From assembly GCA_017303635.1 (NCBI GenBank), contig JAFLCG010000002.1:654918-718917 (forward strand): a DNA stretch of 64,000 nt, in the 5' to 3' direction. The stretch is from Anaerolineae bacterium. Lineage in GTDB: Bacteria > Chloroflexota > Anaerolineae > Aggregatilineales > Phototrophicaceae. A model generated the notes under the pieces. It was not told where the DNA came from and made no database searches. It saw only the letters and a program-made list of their open reading frames with translations. A program made the translations under genes and the position numbers. Of the stretch, positions 25,665 to 34,258 are shown piece after piece; the stretch's first letter is position 1; the number at the start of each line of letters is the position of its first letter.

Positions 25665-26759
25665 ATGCGAACGGTTCAAAACCCGGCTCGGCGCATTGCC
25701 TGGTTGATTATCCTGGTAGGGGCGGTTGCATTGATCGGCGGCTTGCTCTGGCGCGCCCTGAACCCCGAGTCGCCCGGTATCAGTTTGCCCTTCACCCGCA
25801 CCGTGTTTGATGCCGGTTGGTTGATCTGGGCCGGATTGGGCTGGCTGGTGGTCGGCGGACTGCTGCGCGGGTCCCTGAACGCAATGCCAGGCAACAGTGC
25901 CCAGGAAGCCAACACCCGCGTTACTATTGATACCGCCATTCGTGAAGCCCGGGCCGCCGCCGATCTGCGCCTGAACGATCTTGACGCGCGGGTTCGTTCG
26001 ATGGATTTGACCCAGCTGGAACAACGTCTGACGGACTTGGAAGCTGCTCGCGCCTCACGTCCGCTCGATACCCGATCCAGTGACCTGGACGAACGCTTCC
26101 ATGATCTGAACGGGCGGCTGGTCGCCATTAACTCGCGCATTGATGGCCTCGGTCATGTTCAGGGGCGGCTGGATGGTCATGACCGCAGCCTGACGGAGGT
26201 AGATACCCGGCTGCAGGCGATTCAGGCCCGGCTGGATCAAGCGGCTGACCCGATGCCCCGGCTCAATCTGATCGATCAACGAGTCAGCGACCATGCTGAT
26301 CGTCTCAATAGAGGCGATGCCCTTTTCACACAGAACAATACCCGCATCAACGACCTTAAAGCCGAGTTGGGCGTGATTGATGCTGAAATTCAGGGATTAA
26401 GCGCCCGCTTAACCAGCATTCAGGAGCAAACGCAGCATACCCAGCAGCGGTTGGATCGCTTGGCCGCCCCCGCCCGCTTCACCGAGCCGAGTGCTCGCCT
26501 GAACGCGAACGACGACCTGAAAATGATCGAAGGCATTGGCCCGAAAATCGAACAGGCCCTGCACAAGGTCGGCTTGGTGCGCTTTGAGGATGTTGCCGGA
26601 GCCACGCTTGAGACGCTGCGCGCAGCAATCGAGCACAGCGGTATCCGCTTTGCCCCCAGCATCACTACCTGGTCGCGGCAGGCGCAGTACCTGGCAGCCA
26701 GTGACCTCATTGGTCTGAAAACGTATCAGAGTCAGCTGATCGCCGGACGCGAAGCATAA
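25665..26759 (+). CDS. Membrane-anchored coiled-coil protein with helix-hairpin-helix end
   Basis: A 364-residue protein. Two N-terminal membrane helices (about 10-30 and 48-68) are followed by a long heptad-rich region (residues 90-275) with repeated LDxR / Lxx motifs, likely a coiled coil. The C-terminal 75 residues hold a helix-hairpin-helix-like domain (DLKMIEGIGPKIEQALHKVGL), as in L12-like and Nuo-associated HhH domains that often bind DNA or protein. No enzymatic motif. The start at 25665 has AGGGA 8 nt upstream. It could tether a nucleoid or envelope complex to the membrane; this is speculative. Confidence 0.7.
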   Translation: MRTVQNPARRIAWLIILVGAVALIGGLLWRALNPESPGISLPFTRTVFDAGWLIWAGLGWLVVGGLLRGSLNAMPGNSAQEANTRVTIDTAIREARAAADLRLNDLDARVRSMDLTQLEQRLTDLEAARASRPLDTRSSDLDERFHDLNGRLVAINSRIDGLGHVQGRLDGHDRSLTEVDTRLQAIQARLDQAADPMPRLNLIDQRVSDHADRLNRGDALFTQNNTRINDLKAELGVIDAEIQGLSARLTSIQEQTQHTQQRLDRLAAPARFTEPSARLNANDDLKMIEGIGPKIEQALHKVGLVRFEDVAGATLETLRAAIEHSGIRFAPSITTWSRQAQYLAASDLIGLKTYQSQLIAGREA

Positions 26760-26769
26760 GGCAGGTGGC

Positions 26770-27183
26770 CTAGGCGGTCACCGGAGTGCCGCGCAGCCGT
26801 ACCAGACCCATCCCCAGCAAAAACAAGATCGTGCCGATGACGAAGTAAAAGACCTCCGTCGGGGTCGGGCCGGGTGGCTGCTGCTCCAGAATGATGACTT
26901 CGATGGTGATGAAGCCCATCAGGATGAATCCCGCGATGACCGCGAACGATCCACTCAGCGGGTGATCCCGCAGGATTGCCACCAGCGCGATGAGGGATGT
27001 TCCGCCCACGATGATCGCCAGCACATGTGCCGGAAGGGTGTAACTGGGGAAGGTAGTGCCTTCCAGCCAATCTAGAGGGAATGAATCCGCACCGGTCAGC
27101 ATTGCCACGCCACCGCCTACCGCGCTCAGCGTAACAAAACCAGCCAGCAAACCGATAGTGATCCGCAGCCAACGTGCATTCAT
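26770..27183 (-). CDS. Small four-helix membrane protein
   Basis: A 137-residue hydrophobic protein with four predicted membrane helices (GLLAGFVTLSAVGGGVAML, PAHVLAIIVGGTSLIALVAIL, FAVIAGFILMGFITIEVIIL, VFYFVIGTILFLLGMGLV). No recognised family or polar active-site motif. The start at 27183 has GGGGG upstream on the minus strand. It is convergent with the coiled-coil gene, whose stop is only 10 nt away, and follows the hexosaminidase gene by 85 nt, so it may share that transcript. Confidence 0.7.
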   Translation of the reverse strand: MNARWLRITIGLLAGFVTLSAVGGGVAMLTGADSFPLDWLEGTTFPSYTLPAHVLAIIVGGTSLIALVAILRDHPLSGSFAVIAGFILMGFITIEVIILEQQPPGPTPTEVFYFVIGTILFLLGMGLVRLRGTPVTA

Positions 27184-27257
27184 GGTTCGCCCCCTGCGTC
27201 CAATCAAACACATTCAACTACGACTCTATACGTAGCCGATCAAACGGCGGTTGTACG

Positions 27258-27279
27258 CCCTGAGCCGCTTAGCTCAGGG
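27258..27279 (-). repeat. Hairpin overlapping hexosaminidase stop
   Basis: CCCTGAGC (27258-27265) and GCTCAGGG (27272-27279) form an 8-bp stem with the stop codon in the 6-nt loop region. There is no T-run. It could be a weak terminator or an mRNA end-protecting stem. Confidence 0.45.
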
Positions 27280-28819
27280 GACGGTACTTGACTCCCAGCC
27301 CATCCAGCCGCCGCAGATGAGTCCGCAGCCGCGTCAGGAAATCCGCATAGCTACCCCGTTCGCGTGGCGACCACAAAACTTCATTCAGGGCCGTCAGCCG
27401 GGGATAGGCCATGTAATCCAGTTTATCCGTTGTCGAAATGTACTCGGTCCAATGCTGCCCCTGGGAGCCAAGGACGTGCTTGGCCTGTTCCGGGGTCATC
27501 TCTGCCGGGATAGGTTCGTAGCTGTAGACTTTTTCCAACGGCGTCAGTCCGAAGATCGCCAGCGGTTCACCCGCCGGGTCAGCCTGATAATAATCGAAGT
27601 AAGTGTGCGAAGTCGGCGTCATGACCACATCATGACCGGCCCGCGCCGCTTCGATCCCGCCTTCTTCCCCACGCCAGGACATGACTACCGCGTTTTCCGC
27701 CAATCCGCCTTCGAGGATCTCATCCCAGCCGACCAGGATACGCCCCTGCTTGGTCAGGAACTGATCCATCCGGCGGATGAAGTAACTTTGCATGGCGTGT
27801 TCATCCGGGATACCCAGTTCCTTCATGCGCGCCTGGACGCGCGGGCTGGCCTCCCACTGAGTCTTAGGGCATTCATCCCCGCCAATGTGAATGTAGCGGG
27901 ATGGGAACAAATCCAGCACTTCCAGCAGCACATTCTCCAAAAACTGGAAGGTGCGTTCTTCCACGTTAAAGACATTCTCGATGATGCCCCATTCACGGGA
28001 GGGCTGTAGTGGCGTCTCCACATTCCCCAGTTCAGGATAGGCCGCAATCGCGGCCTGTGCATGCCCCGGCATTTCGATTTCCGGCACAATAGTGATGCCG
28101 CGCTGTTCGGCGAAGGCCACCACCTCTTTGATCTGGTCCTGAGTGTAAAAGCCGCCGTAGCGTGTGCCGTCATAGCGGCGGGGTTCGTCGCTCCAATGCC
28201 CGACCATGGTCTCCGGTCGCCAGGCACCGATCTCGGTCAGTTTAGGGTAACGTTTGATTTCGATGCGCCAGCCCTGGTCATCGGTCAGGTGCCAGTGGAA
28301 TCGGCTGGCCTTATGCAGCGCCAGCAGGTCGATGAATCGCTTGACCTGGTCGATAGTCCAGAAGTGCCGCCCGCAATCCAGCATCGCCCCCCGCCAGGGG
28401 AAGCGCGGATAGTCTTTAATCTCCACACCCGGCAGGCTCCACTCTATACCGCTGACGACGGTGGACTGAAATATTTCCACCGGGAGCAGTTGCCGCACGG
28501 TCTGTACGCCGCGCAGCAGGCCTGTCAGGTTCGCCGCCCGCAGGGTAACCCCATCCGCAGCGACTACCAGGCGATAACCTTCTTCGCCCAGTGTGACTTG
28601 TGGATCAATCAGCAACCGGATGCTGGGGGCATCCATCGGGCGGGTGCCCAACACCGGCAGGGCATAGCCGGTAGCAGGTCGCAAATAACTGGCCAGCAGT
28701 TGGGCTGCATCAGCAGCATCCCCGGCAGCCACAATGACACTACGGGGTGTTAACGTAAATGTAGCGCCAGTTGGGGTCAGGCGAACCGGTTCCGGCACAA
28801 TATGAATTTCTGGCGTCAT
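27269..28819 (-). CDS. GH20 beta-N-acetylhexosaminidase
   Basis: A 516-residue family 20 glycoside hydrolase, which removes terminal GlcNAc or GalNAc from glycans by substrate-assisted catalysis. A GH20b domain (1-130) is followed by the TIM barrel (KDYPRFPWRGAMLDCGRHF onward). The catalytic pair is D315-E316 in HIGGDECPKTQWE, with WHLTDDQGWRIEI, MPGHAQAA and the substrate-site VGWDEILEGG and MSWRG. The barrel closes normally and the length is typical. No signal peptide is seen, so it probably works in the cytoplasm on imported oligosaccharides such as chitobiose or wall fragments. A minus-strand TATACT lies at 28857-28862. Confidence 0.93.
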   Translation of the reverse strand: MTPEIHIVPEPVRLTPTGATFTLTPRSVIVAAGDAADAAQLLASYLRPATGYALPVLGTRPMDAPSIRLLIDPQVTLGEEGYRLVVAADGVTLRAANLTGLLRGVQTVRQLLPVEIFQSTVVSGIEWSLPGVEIKDYPRFPWRGAMLDCGRHFWTIDQVKRFIDLLALHKASRFHWHLTDDQGWRIEIKRYPKLTEIGAWRPETMVGHWSDEPRRYDGTRYGGFYTQDQIKEVVAFAEQRGITIVPEIEMPGHAQAAIAAYPELGNVETPLQPSREWGIIENVFNVEERTFQFLENVLLEVLDLFPSRYIHIGGDECPKTQWEASPRVQARMKELGIPDEHAMQSYFIRRMDQFLTKQGRILVGWDEILEGGLAENAVVMSWRGEEGGIEAARAGHDVVMTPTSHTYFDYYQADPAGEPLAIFGLTPLEKVYSYEPIPAEMTPEQAKHVLGSQGQHWTEYISTTDKLDYMAYPRLTALNEVLWSPRERGSYADFLTRLRTHLRRLDGLGVKYRPLS

Positions 28820-28876
28820 AGACGAACAACCTTGTTAAACGACCATAGTCTCCCAGAGTATAGATGAACTTCCAGA

Positions 28877-30016
28877 TTACGGCACTAGGGCCGTCCACCA
28901 ACCGCTGCTTGCGCCCGGCAGCACCGTAACCGCGTAGACCTGCCCCGGTTCTAAACCCACCAGATAAGTGGTATACGATATCCGTCCCGCCGCCTGCGTA
29001 CCGAACGAAGTGGCTACTTCGGGTGCGGTCGCCCAGCCCAGGCTTCCCGTTGCCCCACCTTGACCGCGCCATATCACCCCGAATCCGCGTACCGGTGCGC
29101 TCAATCCCAGCGGCGGGCTGGCTGCCGGTTCGGCATCGCCTTCCTGCCAGGTGTCCGGCAGTGCCTGGATCCGACCATCATTGCGGGTCAGTACCCAGAT
29201 GGTCTGGGTATCCCCCCACCATAACAGATAGCCCCCCTCGAATGGCTGCCATGCGCCCTCGACAAAACGGGGTGCCTCCAGAGGACACGGCTGGTGTGCG
29301 CCGCTAAATTGGCCCAGCACGGTTTGCGAGCAGGCCACCTGGATCGTGATGTCCTGCACGGCCCGCGCGGCACCGTCGAGGACTTCTAATCGGTAGCGGA
29401 CGGGTCCTGCATATTGAAACCCGCTGATAACCGGTGTGGTGTAGCCCAGCGGCACCGATTGGGCGTTGGTCGGGCGTTCACAAGCGGTTTCCGGGTCCGA
29501 AGGACACACATAGAAGTAAGCAGCGCTGCCGGTCGTTTGCCAGGTGAAGAACACCCCGGCCTGGTTGGCAATGGTTTCCGCGCTGGCCTCGAATCGGCTG
29601 ATACGGGCCTCATCCATGGAGGGATCCGCATCGAAGGGGTTCGCTTGAATGAGCGTTTGCACGCGCGGCAGCCACAGCACTGCGCCTATGGGCAGTGTTG
29701 CCGGGTCATCCAGGCAGTTGAGCGCGGCGATCTGGGTCAAGCTGAAGGCATCCAGACCAATCAGCAAATCCGGCAAGCGGTCACCGGGGCGTACCATATA
29801 CGGCGCAAACCCCGCCTGATAGGGTGCCGCACAAATCGCAGGACGGGCATCGTCCGGGATGGGTGTGGCGGTCGGGGTAGGGCCGGGCGTACCTGTCACC
29901 GCCGTCACCGGACCAAAACTGATTGGGCCGGGTGTTGGGGTCTCTGGTTGGGCGGCAGCATTGAAAGCCGTCAACACAATCAAGGCAGAGTAAAGCAAGG
30001 TCAAGACCGATTTCAT
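28877..30016 (-). CDS. Secreted LysM protein
   Basis: A 379-residue exported protein. The signal peptide ends near FNAAAQ and is followed by a Pro/Thr-rich linker. A LysM-like domain occupies residues 68-115 (YMVRPGDRLPDLLIGLDAF, then IGAVLWLPR), which binds GlcNAc in peptidoglycan. After a beta-rich middle (120-240), residues 250-330 contain a module WQPFEGGYLLWW...GFGVIW...LGWA that recurs in the neighbouring LysM protein. Several Cys pairs are present. It lies between the hexosaminidase and a second LysM gene on the same strand. A TATAAT on the minus strand lies at 30103-30108. The function is probably cell-wall attachment or sensing. Confidence 0.78.
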   Translation of the reverse strand: MKSVLTLLYSALIVLTAFNAAAQPETPTPGPISFGPVTAVTGTPGPTPTATPIPDDARPAICAAPYQAGFAPYMVRPGDRLPDLLIGLDAFSLTQIAALNCLDDPATLPIGAVLWLPRVQTLIQANPFDADPSMDEARISRFEASAETIANQAGVFFTWQTTGSAAYFYVCPSDPETACERPTNAQSVPLGYTTPVISGFQYAGPVRYRLEVLDGAARAVQDITIQVACSQTVLGQFSGAHQPCPLEAPRFVEGAWQPFEGGYLLWWGDTQTIWVLTRNDGRIQALPDTWQEGDAEPAASPPLGLSAPVRGFGVIWRGQGGATGSLGWATAPEVATSFGTQAAGRISYTTYLVGLEPGQVYAVTVLPGASSGWWTALVP

Positions 30017-30171
30017 TGCATCACAATTCCGTCAAAATCTACACAATCGCTGCTCAGGTTCGGGGACAGGGTTTGCCTCGTCCGCCTGAAGTGCAGCCAG
30101 CCATTATAGCGTGGAAGCTCGCCCCCATTGAAATCGCCTCTTGCGCGAGAGGAGGGCCATCTCATCGTAGA

Positions 30172-30189
30172 GACACCATTCATGGTGTC
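30172..30189. repeat. Short perfect palindrome
   Basis: GACACCAT-TC-ATGGTGTC is an 18-nt palindrome in the leader region of the LysM gene, within AGAGACACC/GGTGTCCTCT flanks. It belongs to the short dispersed palindromes seen across the window. Confidence 0.55.
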
Positions 30190-30202
30190 CTCTTAAACAA
30201 AA

Positions 30203-30236
30203 GCAAAGAAGCTGCCCCATAGAGCAGCTTCTTTGC
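30203..30236 (-). terminator. Terminator of the second LysM gene
   Basis: Perfect 13-bp arms GCAAAGAAGCTGC (30203-30215) and GCAGCTTCTTTGC (30224-30236) with an 8-nt loop. On the minus strand the stem is followed by TTTTGTTT. It ends the gene at 30260. Confidence 0.88.
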
Positions 30237-30259
30237 AGGTCATTGAACCGCTGGATGCT

Positions 30260-31402
30260 TCAGCAGGACCCGGTATACCACATCTGGGTGCCGCCGCCGA
30301 TGCCAAAAATGCCGTAGGCCACCTGCCGACCATCCGGCAGGGCGAAGCAGGTCGAGGTCGTGCCTGCGATTGAGGTCGTGCGGAAGGTGGTGATCCAACC
30401 CTGTTCCGGGGCTAAGGCCCAGCCCAGCTTGATGCGCACATCGCTGTAATTGCCCCAGACTTTGCCCAGCGCGAACAACGGTCGCACCCGCCCAAACGGG
30501 GTCGGATCGAGCACCGGATTATCTGGTAAGCCGACGTAATCCCGCGCCCGGAAAACCCGATAGCTGCTGTCATTATAGAAGGCCACTACATTCCCCGTGT
30601 TGGCTTCCCAGATCAGGAAACCGCCTTCATAGACCTGATACGAGGCCTGCGTAGTCGTGACCGATGGAGCCGCGGTGGGTGGAATGGGCGTCGGCAGTAC
30701 GACGGCGCCATTGAGCGCCCAGGTGCGGTTGTTACTCGGCCCACTGACCAGGACCCGATTCGTGTCCGGGCGCACCCAGTCGAAGACGCCGATACCATAG
30801 CGCGTCACCGTGGTGATATACCCCTGCTCGTTGCTGATGGCCCAGCCCAACGCTGCCTGAATATCCGGGTAATTGCCCCACACTTTGCCAAAGCCGAAGA
30901 TCGGGCGGATCAAACCGGCGGGGGCCGCGCCCAGCGGATTATCGGGCAGGTTGGTATAGCTGCTGACCGGGAAGTTCCGCAGGCTACCACTCACCGAACC
31001 ACTGTACACGCTGATTTCTGCATTATCGCGGCGGAACAACATGAAGCCGCGTTCAAAGGCCTGATAGGTCACATTCAGGTTATAACCGCGACCCGCCGTA
31101 GGAGCCGTGGTTGGTAGCGGCGCGGGAGTGACGACCACCCCGGTCGGCGGCACCCGCAGCACCTGACCCACTTCGATTCGATTAATATCGGTGAGGCAGT
31201 TAGCGACTGCCAGCGTGGTGCTATCCGTGCCGTAGCGCAGCGCAATTCGGTAAAGGGTATCTCCCGGCTGGACCGTATAGGTCGGCCAATCGTAACGCGG
31301 GGTACATTGCGCCCCCACGCTGCCGCTGACCGCCAAGCTGAGACTCAGCACGCTGATTAGCGCCAGCACCATCAGCCAGCGGCGTGCAGGTAGTCGTGAC
31401 AT
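30260..31402 (-). CDS. Secreted LysM protein with two repeated modules
   Basis: A 380-residue exported protein. The signal peptide ends near GSVGAQ, with Cys right after, but the site does not fit a lipobox. A LysM domain lies at 38-88 (YTVQPGDTLYRIALRYGTD, then VGQVLRVPP). Two tandem modules (about 112-205 and 258-350) share F/YE(R/G)GF(M/L)(L/I), LPDNP, RP(I/L)F(G/A)(F/L)GKVWGNY and LGWA...EQGxIT. A single copy of the module is in the LysM gene at 28877. The C-terminal 30 residues include three Cys, possibly a disulfide cap. It is probably wall-bound through LysM, with the modules displaying an unknown binding function. Confidence 0.8.
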   Translation of the reverse strand: MSRLPARRWLMVLALISVLSLSLAVSGSVGAQCTPRYDWPTYTVQPGDTLYRIALRYGTDSTTLAVANCLTDINRIEVGQVLRVPPTGVVVTPAPLPTTAPTAGRGYNLNVTYQAFERGFMLFRRDNAEISVYSGSVSGSLRNFPVSSYTNLPDNPLGAAPAGLIRPIFGFGKVWGNYPDIQAALGWAISNEQGYITTVTRYGIGVFDWVRPDTNRVLVSGPSNNRTWALNGAVVLPTPIPPTAAPSVTTTQASYQVYEGGFLIWEANTGNVVAFYNDSSYRVFRARDYVGLPDNPVLDPTPFGRVRPLFALGKVWGNYSDVRIKLGWALAPEQGWITTFRTTSIAGTTSTCFALPDGRQVAYGIFGIGGGTQMWYTGSC

Positions 31403-31520
31403 GATCGCTCCCCCTAAAACATAACAGGATTGATAGCTTGTTACGTTTATCGTAAGCCTGATTGAGCACCGCGCAACAGCACGCCCACCCTACGCTCACC
31501 GGACGCATTCCCCATGATGC

Positions 31521-31546
31521 AAAAAAGGTGCCAGAAGCACCCTTTT
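31521..31546 (-). terminator. Hairpin terminator
   Basis: GGTGC (31527-31531) and GCACC (31537-31541) form a short stem with A-run and T-run flanks; on the minus strand GCACC is followed by TTTTTT. It lies about 100 nt past the stop of the lectin-fold gene at 31646. Confidence 0.7.
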
Positions 31547-31645
31547 GCTGTGATTGGCCCGCCTCTGATGAGCGAGAACAGGCGCAGTTGGCGTCACCGG
31601 ATTTACAATCACATCACTCAGATTAATACCAGATGAGTACGCTTG

Positions 31646-32404
31646 TCAACCAACGCTGATCTCTACCTGCTCGATTATCAGGGATTGCGGTGCTTTTACC
31701 GTCAGTAGACCGAAGCCAAAGCGCCCCTGCGGCGTGATGACTGCATACTGGTTATCAATCCACGCGATGAACCCCAGCGGCCCTCGTGGCGCTACTCCTG
31801 CCTGATGAACCAGTTGTCCATCCACACTGAACAGGACTTGCCCGGGAGTCCACTCCAGGCTGTAGTGATGCGGCTCATGCAGCATGGCCGCCTCCAGCGC
31901 GAACTCGCTCACGTTGATGGCGCGCTGGGCAATCGGCCATAAACGGCGGTACAACGCCGGGACGCGCATGAGCAGGAAGCCGAGCGGAGCCGTCGGCAGC
32001 AGGGCGAAGAAGGCCGGGCGCGTCGCGTCGATGGTGGCGCATTTCCAACCATGACCGGGGACATCCAGCGCCAGCCGCATGTCATTCGGCGGCGAGCCGA
32101 AGAAGAACCACGTCGCCTGCGGCAGCCGGAATCCCCGCTCTCCCGGGGCAAACGGATGATTCCAGAAACCAAACCCTGCCGTACCGAGTGCTTGCTTCCT
32201 TTCCAGCCACGCTCGCACATTCATGCGCAGCGGCGGGCGGTAGCTGAAGTCTGCCTTGCTCCGATAACTGCTGATCTGGGCGTCGGCGTAGCCGGTCGCG
32301 GGCGTGGGCGAGACCGTCAGCCGGAAACCAGCACCCAGCGTCTCCACAATCCCACCGCCGATTTCGGTGCGGTGCCATGCTGTGGGCTGACTCAGGATTC
32401 CCAT
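31646..32404 (-). CDS. Hypothetical protein with concanavalin-like lectin fold
   Basis: A 252-residue cytoplasmic-looking protein. It is beta-rich, with HYSLEWTPGQVLFSVDGQLVHQ, then GPLGFIAWIDNQYAV and RFGFGLL, a pattern common in GH16-like/LamG beta-sandwich domains. The catalytic ExDxxE motif of GH16 is not present, so hydrolase activity is doubtful. An aromatic segment (ATWFFFGSPPNDMRL) could line a binding groove. Likely a sugar-binding or structural protein; I do not recognise a specific family. It stands alone on the minus strand between the LysM genes and a long gene-free region. Confidence 0.6.
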   Translation of the reverse strand: MGILSQPTAWHRTEIGGGIVETLGAGFRLTVSPTPATGYADAQISSYRSKADFSYRPPLRMNVRAWLERKQALGTAGFGFWNHPFAPGERGFRLPQATWFFFGSPPNDMRLALDVPGHGWKCATIDATRPAFFALLPTAPLGFLLMRVPALYRRLWPIAQRAINVSEFALEAAMLHEPHHYSLEWTPGQVLFSVDGQLVHQAGVAPRGPLGFIAWIDNQYAVITPQGRFGFGLLTVKAPQSLIIEQVEISVG

Positions 32405-32481
32405 TTCAAACTCGATTCGGTTGCATAGGCTGTGCGCCTGGTACTCAATAATCGACCTTAGAAAAAAGCGATCATTTGTGG

Positions 32482-32502
32482 GGGCGATCCGCCGGATCGC
32501 CC
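32482..32502. repeat. GGGCGATCC palindrome
   Basis: GGGCGATCC-GCC-GGATCGCCC, perfect 9-bp arms. It is the same family as the copies at 34225 and 60024. Confidence 0.75.
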
Positions 32503-32850
32503 GCCTTGATTTGTGTAGGACTTAGGCAAAACGCCGCATTGTGTAGAGGCAGATGACCTGACGGCCGACCTATGACCATTATCCTGAATAGTGATTCAAA
32601 ATCACCAGGCTGGAATTGCAGCGGTTGCTGCAACAGTCCCCCGGTGCGATTGCTGCCAGCAGGACTCAAATATGACAAAGTCGTCGCATTTGAACATGAA
32701 AAGCATCAACGCACACGTTGAATCTCTTGAATCAAATGTGAGCAGAACGCACGTCGAGCATGCAGGAAGTCCTTCCCGGTCAAGGAGCTGTCGTTCACAC
32801 CCGCGATGTTACAGTCTGTTGCAATCTTAATTTACGTTTTCTTTACCTTC

Positions 32851-32931
32851 TTCACATTACTTTCGTCCTCCCCTATACTGTATTCATTGACACTACATTG
32901 AGATGCCCCCTATACTGAATTTAGTGTCAAT
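32851..32931 (+). promoter_or_regulatory. Tandem promoters with inverted-repeat operator
   Basis: Promoter 1: TTCACA (32851-32856), 17 bp, TATACT (32874-32879). Promoter 2: TTGACA (32887-32892), 18 bp, TATACT (32911-32916). Both -10 boxes lie inside a repeated CCCCTATACTG. A perfect 10-bp inverted repeat, ATTGACACTA (32886-32895) and TAGTGTCAAT (32922-32931), overlaps the second -35 and flanks its -10. This layout fits a repressor or autoregulatory site for the gene at 32971. Confidence 0.75.
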
Positions 32932-32970
32932 TTTAAACCATCGCTCAGGGAAGTGATCCGGGAGCGCCCA

Positions 32971-34122
32971 ATGCCTACCGCCAACCTGCGTCCGACCGAT
33001 AGCCCACGTTCACGCCGCCCACATATTCTGTTGGTGGACGATAACTTTGAAACGCTCAAGCTGCTCCAACGGGTCTTGCAGAATGACTACCACGTCACCT
33101 TTGCCCAAAGCGGGGACGCGGCGCTCGAATTGCTCGGTCGTTACCTGTTCGATCTGGTGCTGCTGGATATGATGATGCCCGGCCTCAACGGCCTGGATGT
33201 GCTGAAGATGATGCGGAACGACCCGGAAACTGCCAACATCCCGGTCGTCGTATTGTCGGCCATGTCGCGCGGTAAAGATGTCGTCACCGCGCTGCAGGCT
33301 GGTGCGAATGATTATGTCACCAAGCCCTTCGACATCGAAGTGGTACGGATGCGCATTCACAATCAGGTTCGCATGAAGGAACTGATGGACGAGCGTGCCG
33401 CCACCATTGAATACCTGCGCGATTCAGTCGATGTGAAAGATCGCTTCCTGCGGATTGCCACCCACGACCTGAAGAACCCGCTGAATAACATCCGCATGGC
33501 CCATTACTACCTGCGGACGCTGGTTGGGCAAAAGCCGGAAGCCGCCGAAGCCCTGGGCATTATCGCCGATACGGTCGATACCATGACGCAGCTCATTGAG
33601 GATTTCCTCGATACCGCCGCCATCCAGAGTGGAAAACCCAGCCTCAACCCGGATATTGTGCCGGTGGAAAGTATTCTCTGGGAAGTTTTCTCCAACTTTG
33701 AAGCAGCAGCCCGCCGCAAACAGATCACCCTGATGATGGGCGATGTCACCGGCGTGGTCTATGCCGACCCCACTCGCCTGCACCAGATCATCAGTAATCT
33801 GGTGAGCAATGCCGTCAAGTACAGTCCGGAAGGGCGCGTGGTGACGGTCTCTGCCGAGCTCCACAACGGCAACGTGCGGATCAACGTCGCTGATGAAGGC
33901 CCCGGCATCCCCGAAGCCGAACGCGGCAATCTGTTTGAACCATTTGGCAAGCTCAGCACCAAACCGACCGGCGGCGAAAGCAGCAGCGGCCTGGGGCTGT
34001 GGATCGTGCGGGAACTGGTAGCGCTGCATCACGGCAAACTCGGGGTAGAGTCCCCGGCAGACGGCGGATCGATCTTCTGGGTCGAACTCCCGGCCTGGCA
34101 AGAACAAGCGATGGTGGCCTGA
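32971..34122 (+). CDS. Receiver-histidine kinase hybrid, soluble
   Basis: A 383-residue cytoplasmic protein. An N-terminal receiver (residues 17-135) has the acid pocket LLVDDN, D66 in LLDMMMPG and K118 in VTKPF. It is followed by HisKA with H165 in ATHDLKNP and an ATPase domain with NAVKYS, DEGPGIP and SSGLGLW. The receiver is at the N-terminus and so takes phosphate from another kinase, then probably gates this kinase; such proteins act in relays. There is no membrane segment. The ATG at 32971 has GGGAG 6 nt upstream. Its promoter region carries tandem promoters and an inverted repeat, so it is probably tightly regulated. Confidence 0.92.
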   Translation: MPTANLRPTDSPRSRRPHILLVDDNFETLKLLQRVLQNDYHVTFAQSGDAALELLGRYLFDLVLLDMMMPGLNGLDVLKMMRNDPETANIPVVVLSAMSRGKDVVTALQAGANDYVTKPFDIEVVRMRIHNQVRMKELMDERAATIEYLRDSVDVKDRFLRIATHDLKNPLNNIRMAHYYLRTLVGQKPEAAEALGIIADTVDTMTQLIEDFLDTAAIQSGKPSLNPDIVPVESILWEVFSNFEAAARRKQITLMMGDVTGVVYADPTRLHQIISNLVSNAVKYSPEGRVVTVSAELHNGNVRINVADEGPGIPEAERGNLFEPFGKLSTKPTGGESSSGLGLWIVRELVALHHGKLGVESPADGGSIFWVELPAWQEQAMVA

Positions 34123-34224
34123 GGCTTTTCAGAGGAAAGAGTACGATGATGGGCAGCCTGCGCTGCCCGTTTTGATTCCAGACTGGGCTGGTAATGTAGG
34201 GCCGCAGCGCCACATCCGGTGATA

Positions 34225-34245
34225 GGGCGACCCGGTGGATCGCCC
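34225..34245. repeat. Imperfect GGGCGA palindrome
   Basis: GGGCGACCCGGTGGATCGCCC, an imperfect copy of the palindrome family, sits between the convergent receiver-kinase and DAHP synthase genes. Confidence 0.6.
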
Positions 34246-34258
34246 CCACAGAATGCAG

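Larger units (their letters stand above)
32405..32970. other. Gene-free stretch before receiver-kinase gene
   Basis: A 566-nt stretch with no credible gene. It contains a GC palindrome at 32482-32502, a sequence TAGGACTTAGGCAAAAC near 32516 that resembles decayed insertion-sequence ends, a small GTGATT-CAA-AATCAC hairpin at 32591-32605, and from 32850 on, an AT-rich tandem promoter region for the gene at 32971. Confidence 0.5.

Noticed and set aside
32510..32560. TAGGACTTAGGCAAAAC resembling insertion-sequence ends
   Set aside because: No matching inverted partner or transposase nearby; too short to call a mobile element.
32591..32830. 79-residue open frame in the 566-nt gap
   Set aside because: No ribosome site, no recognisable fold, and it ends in the AT-rich promoter area.
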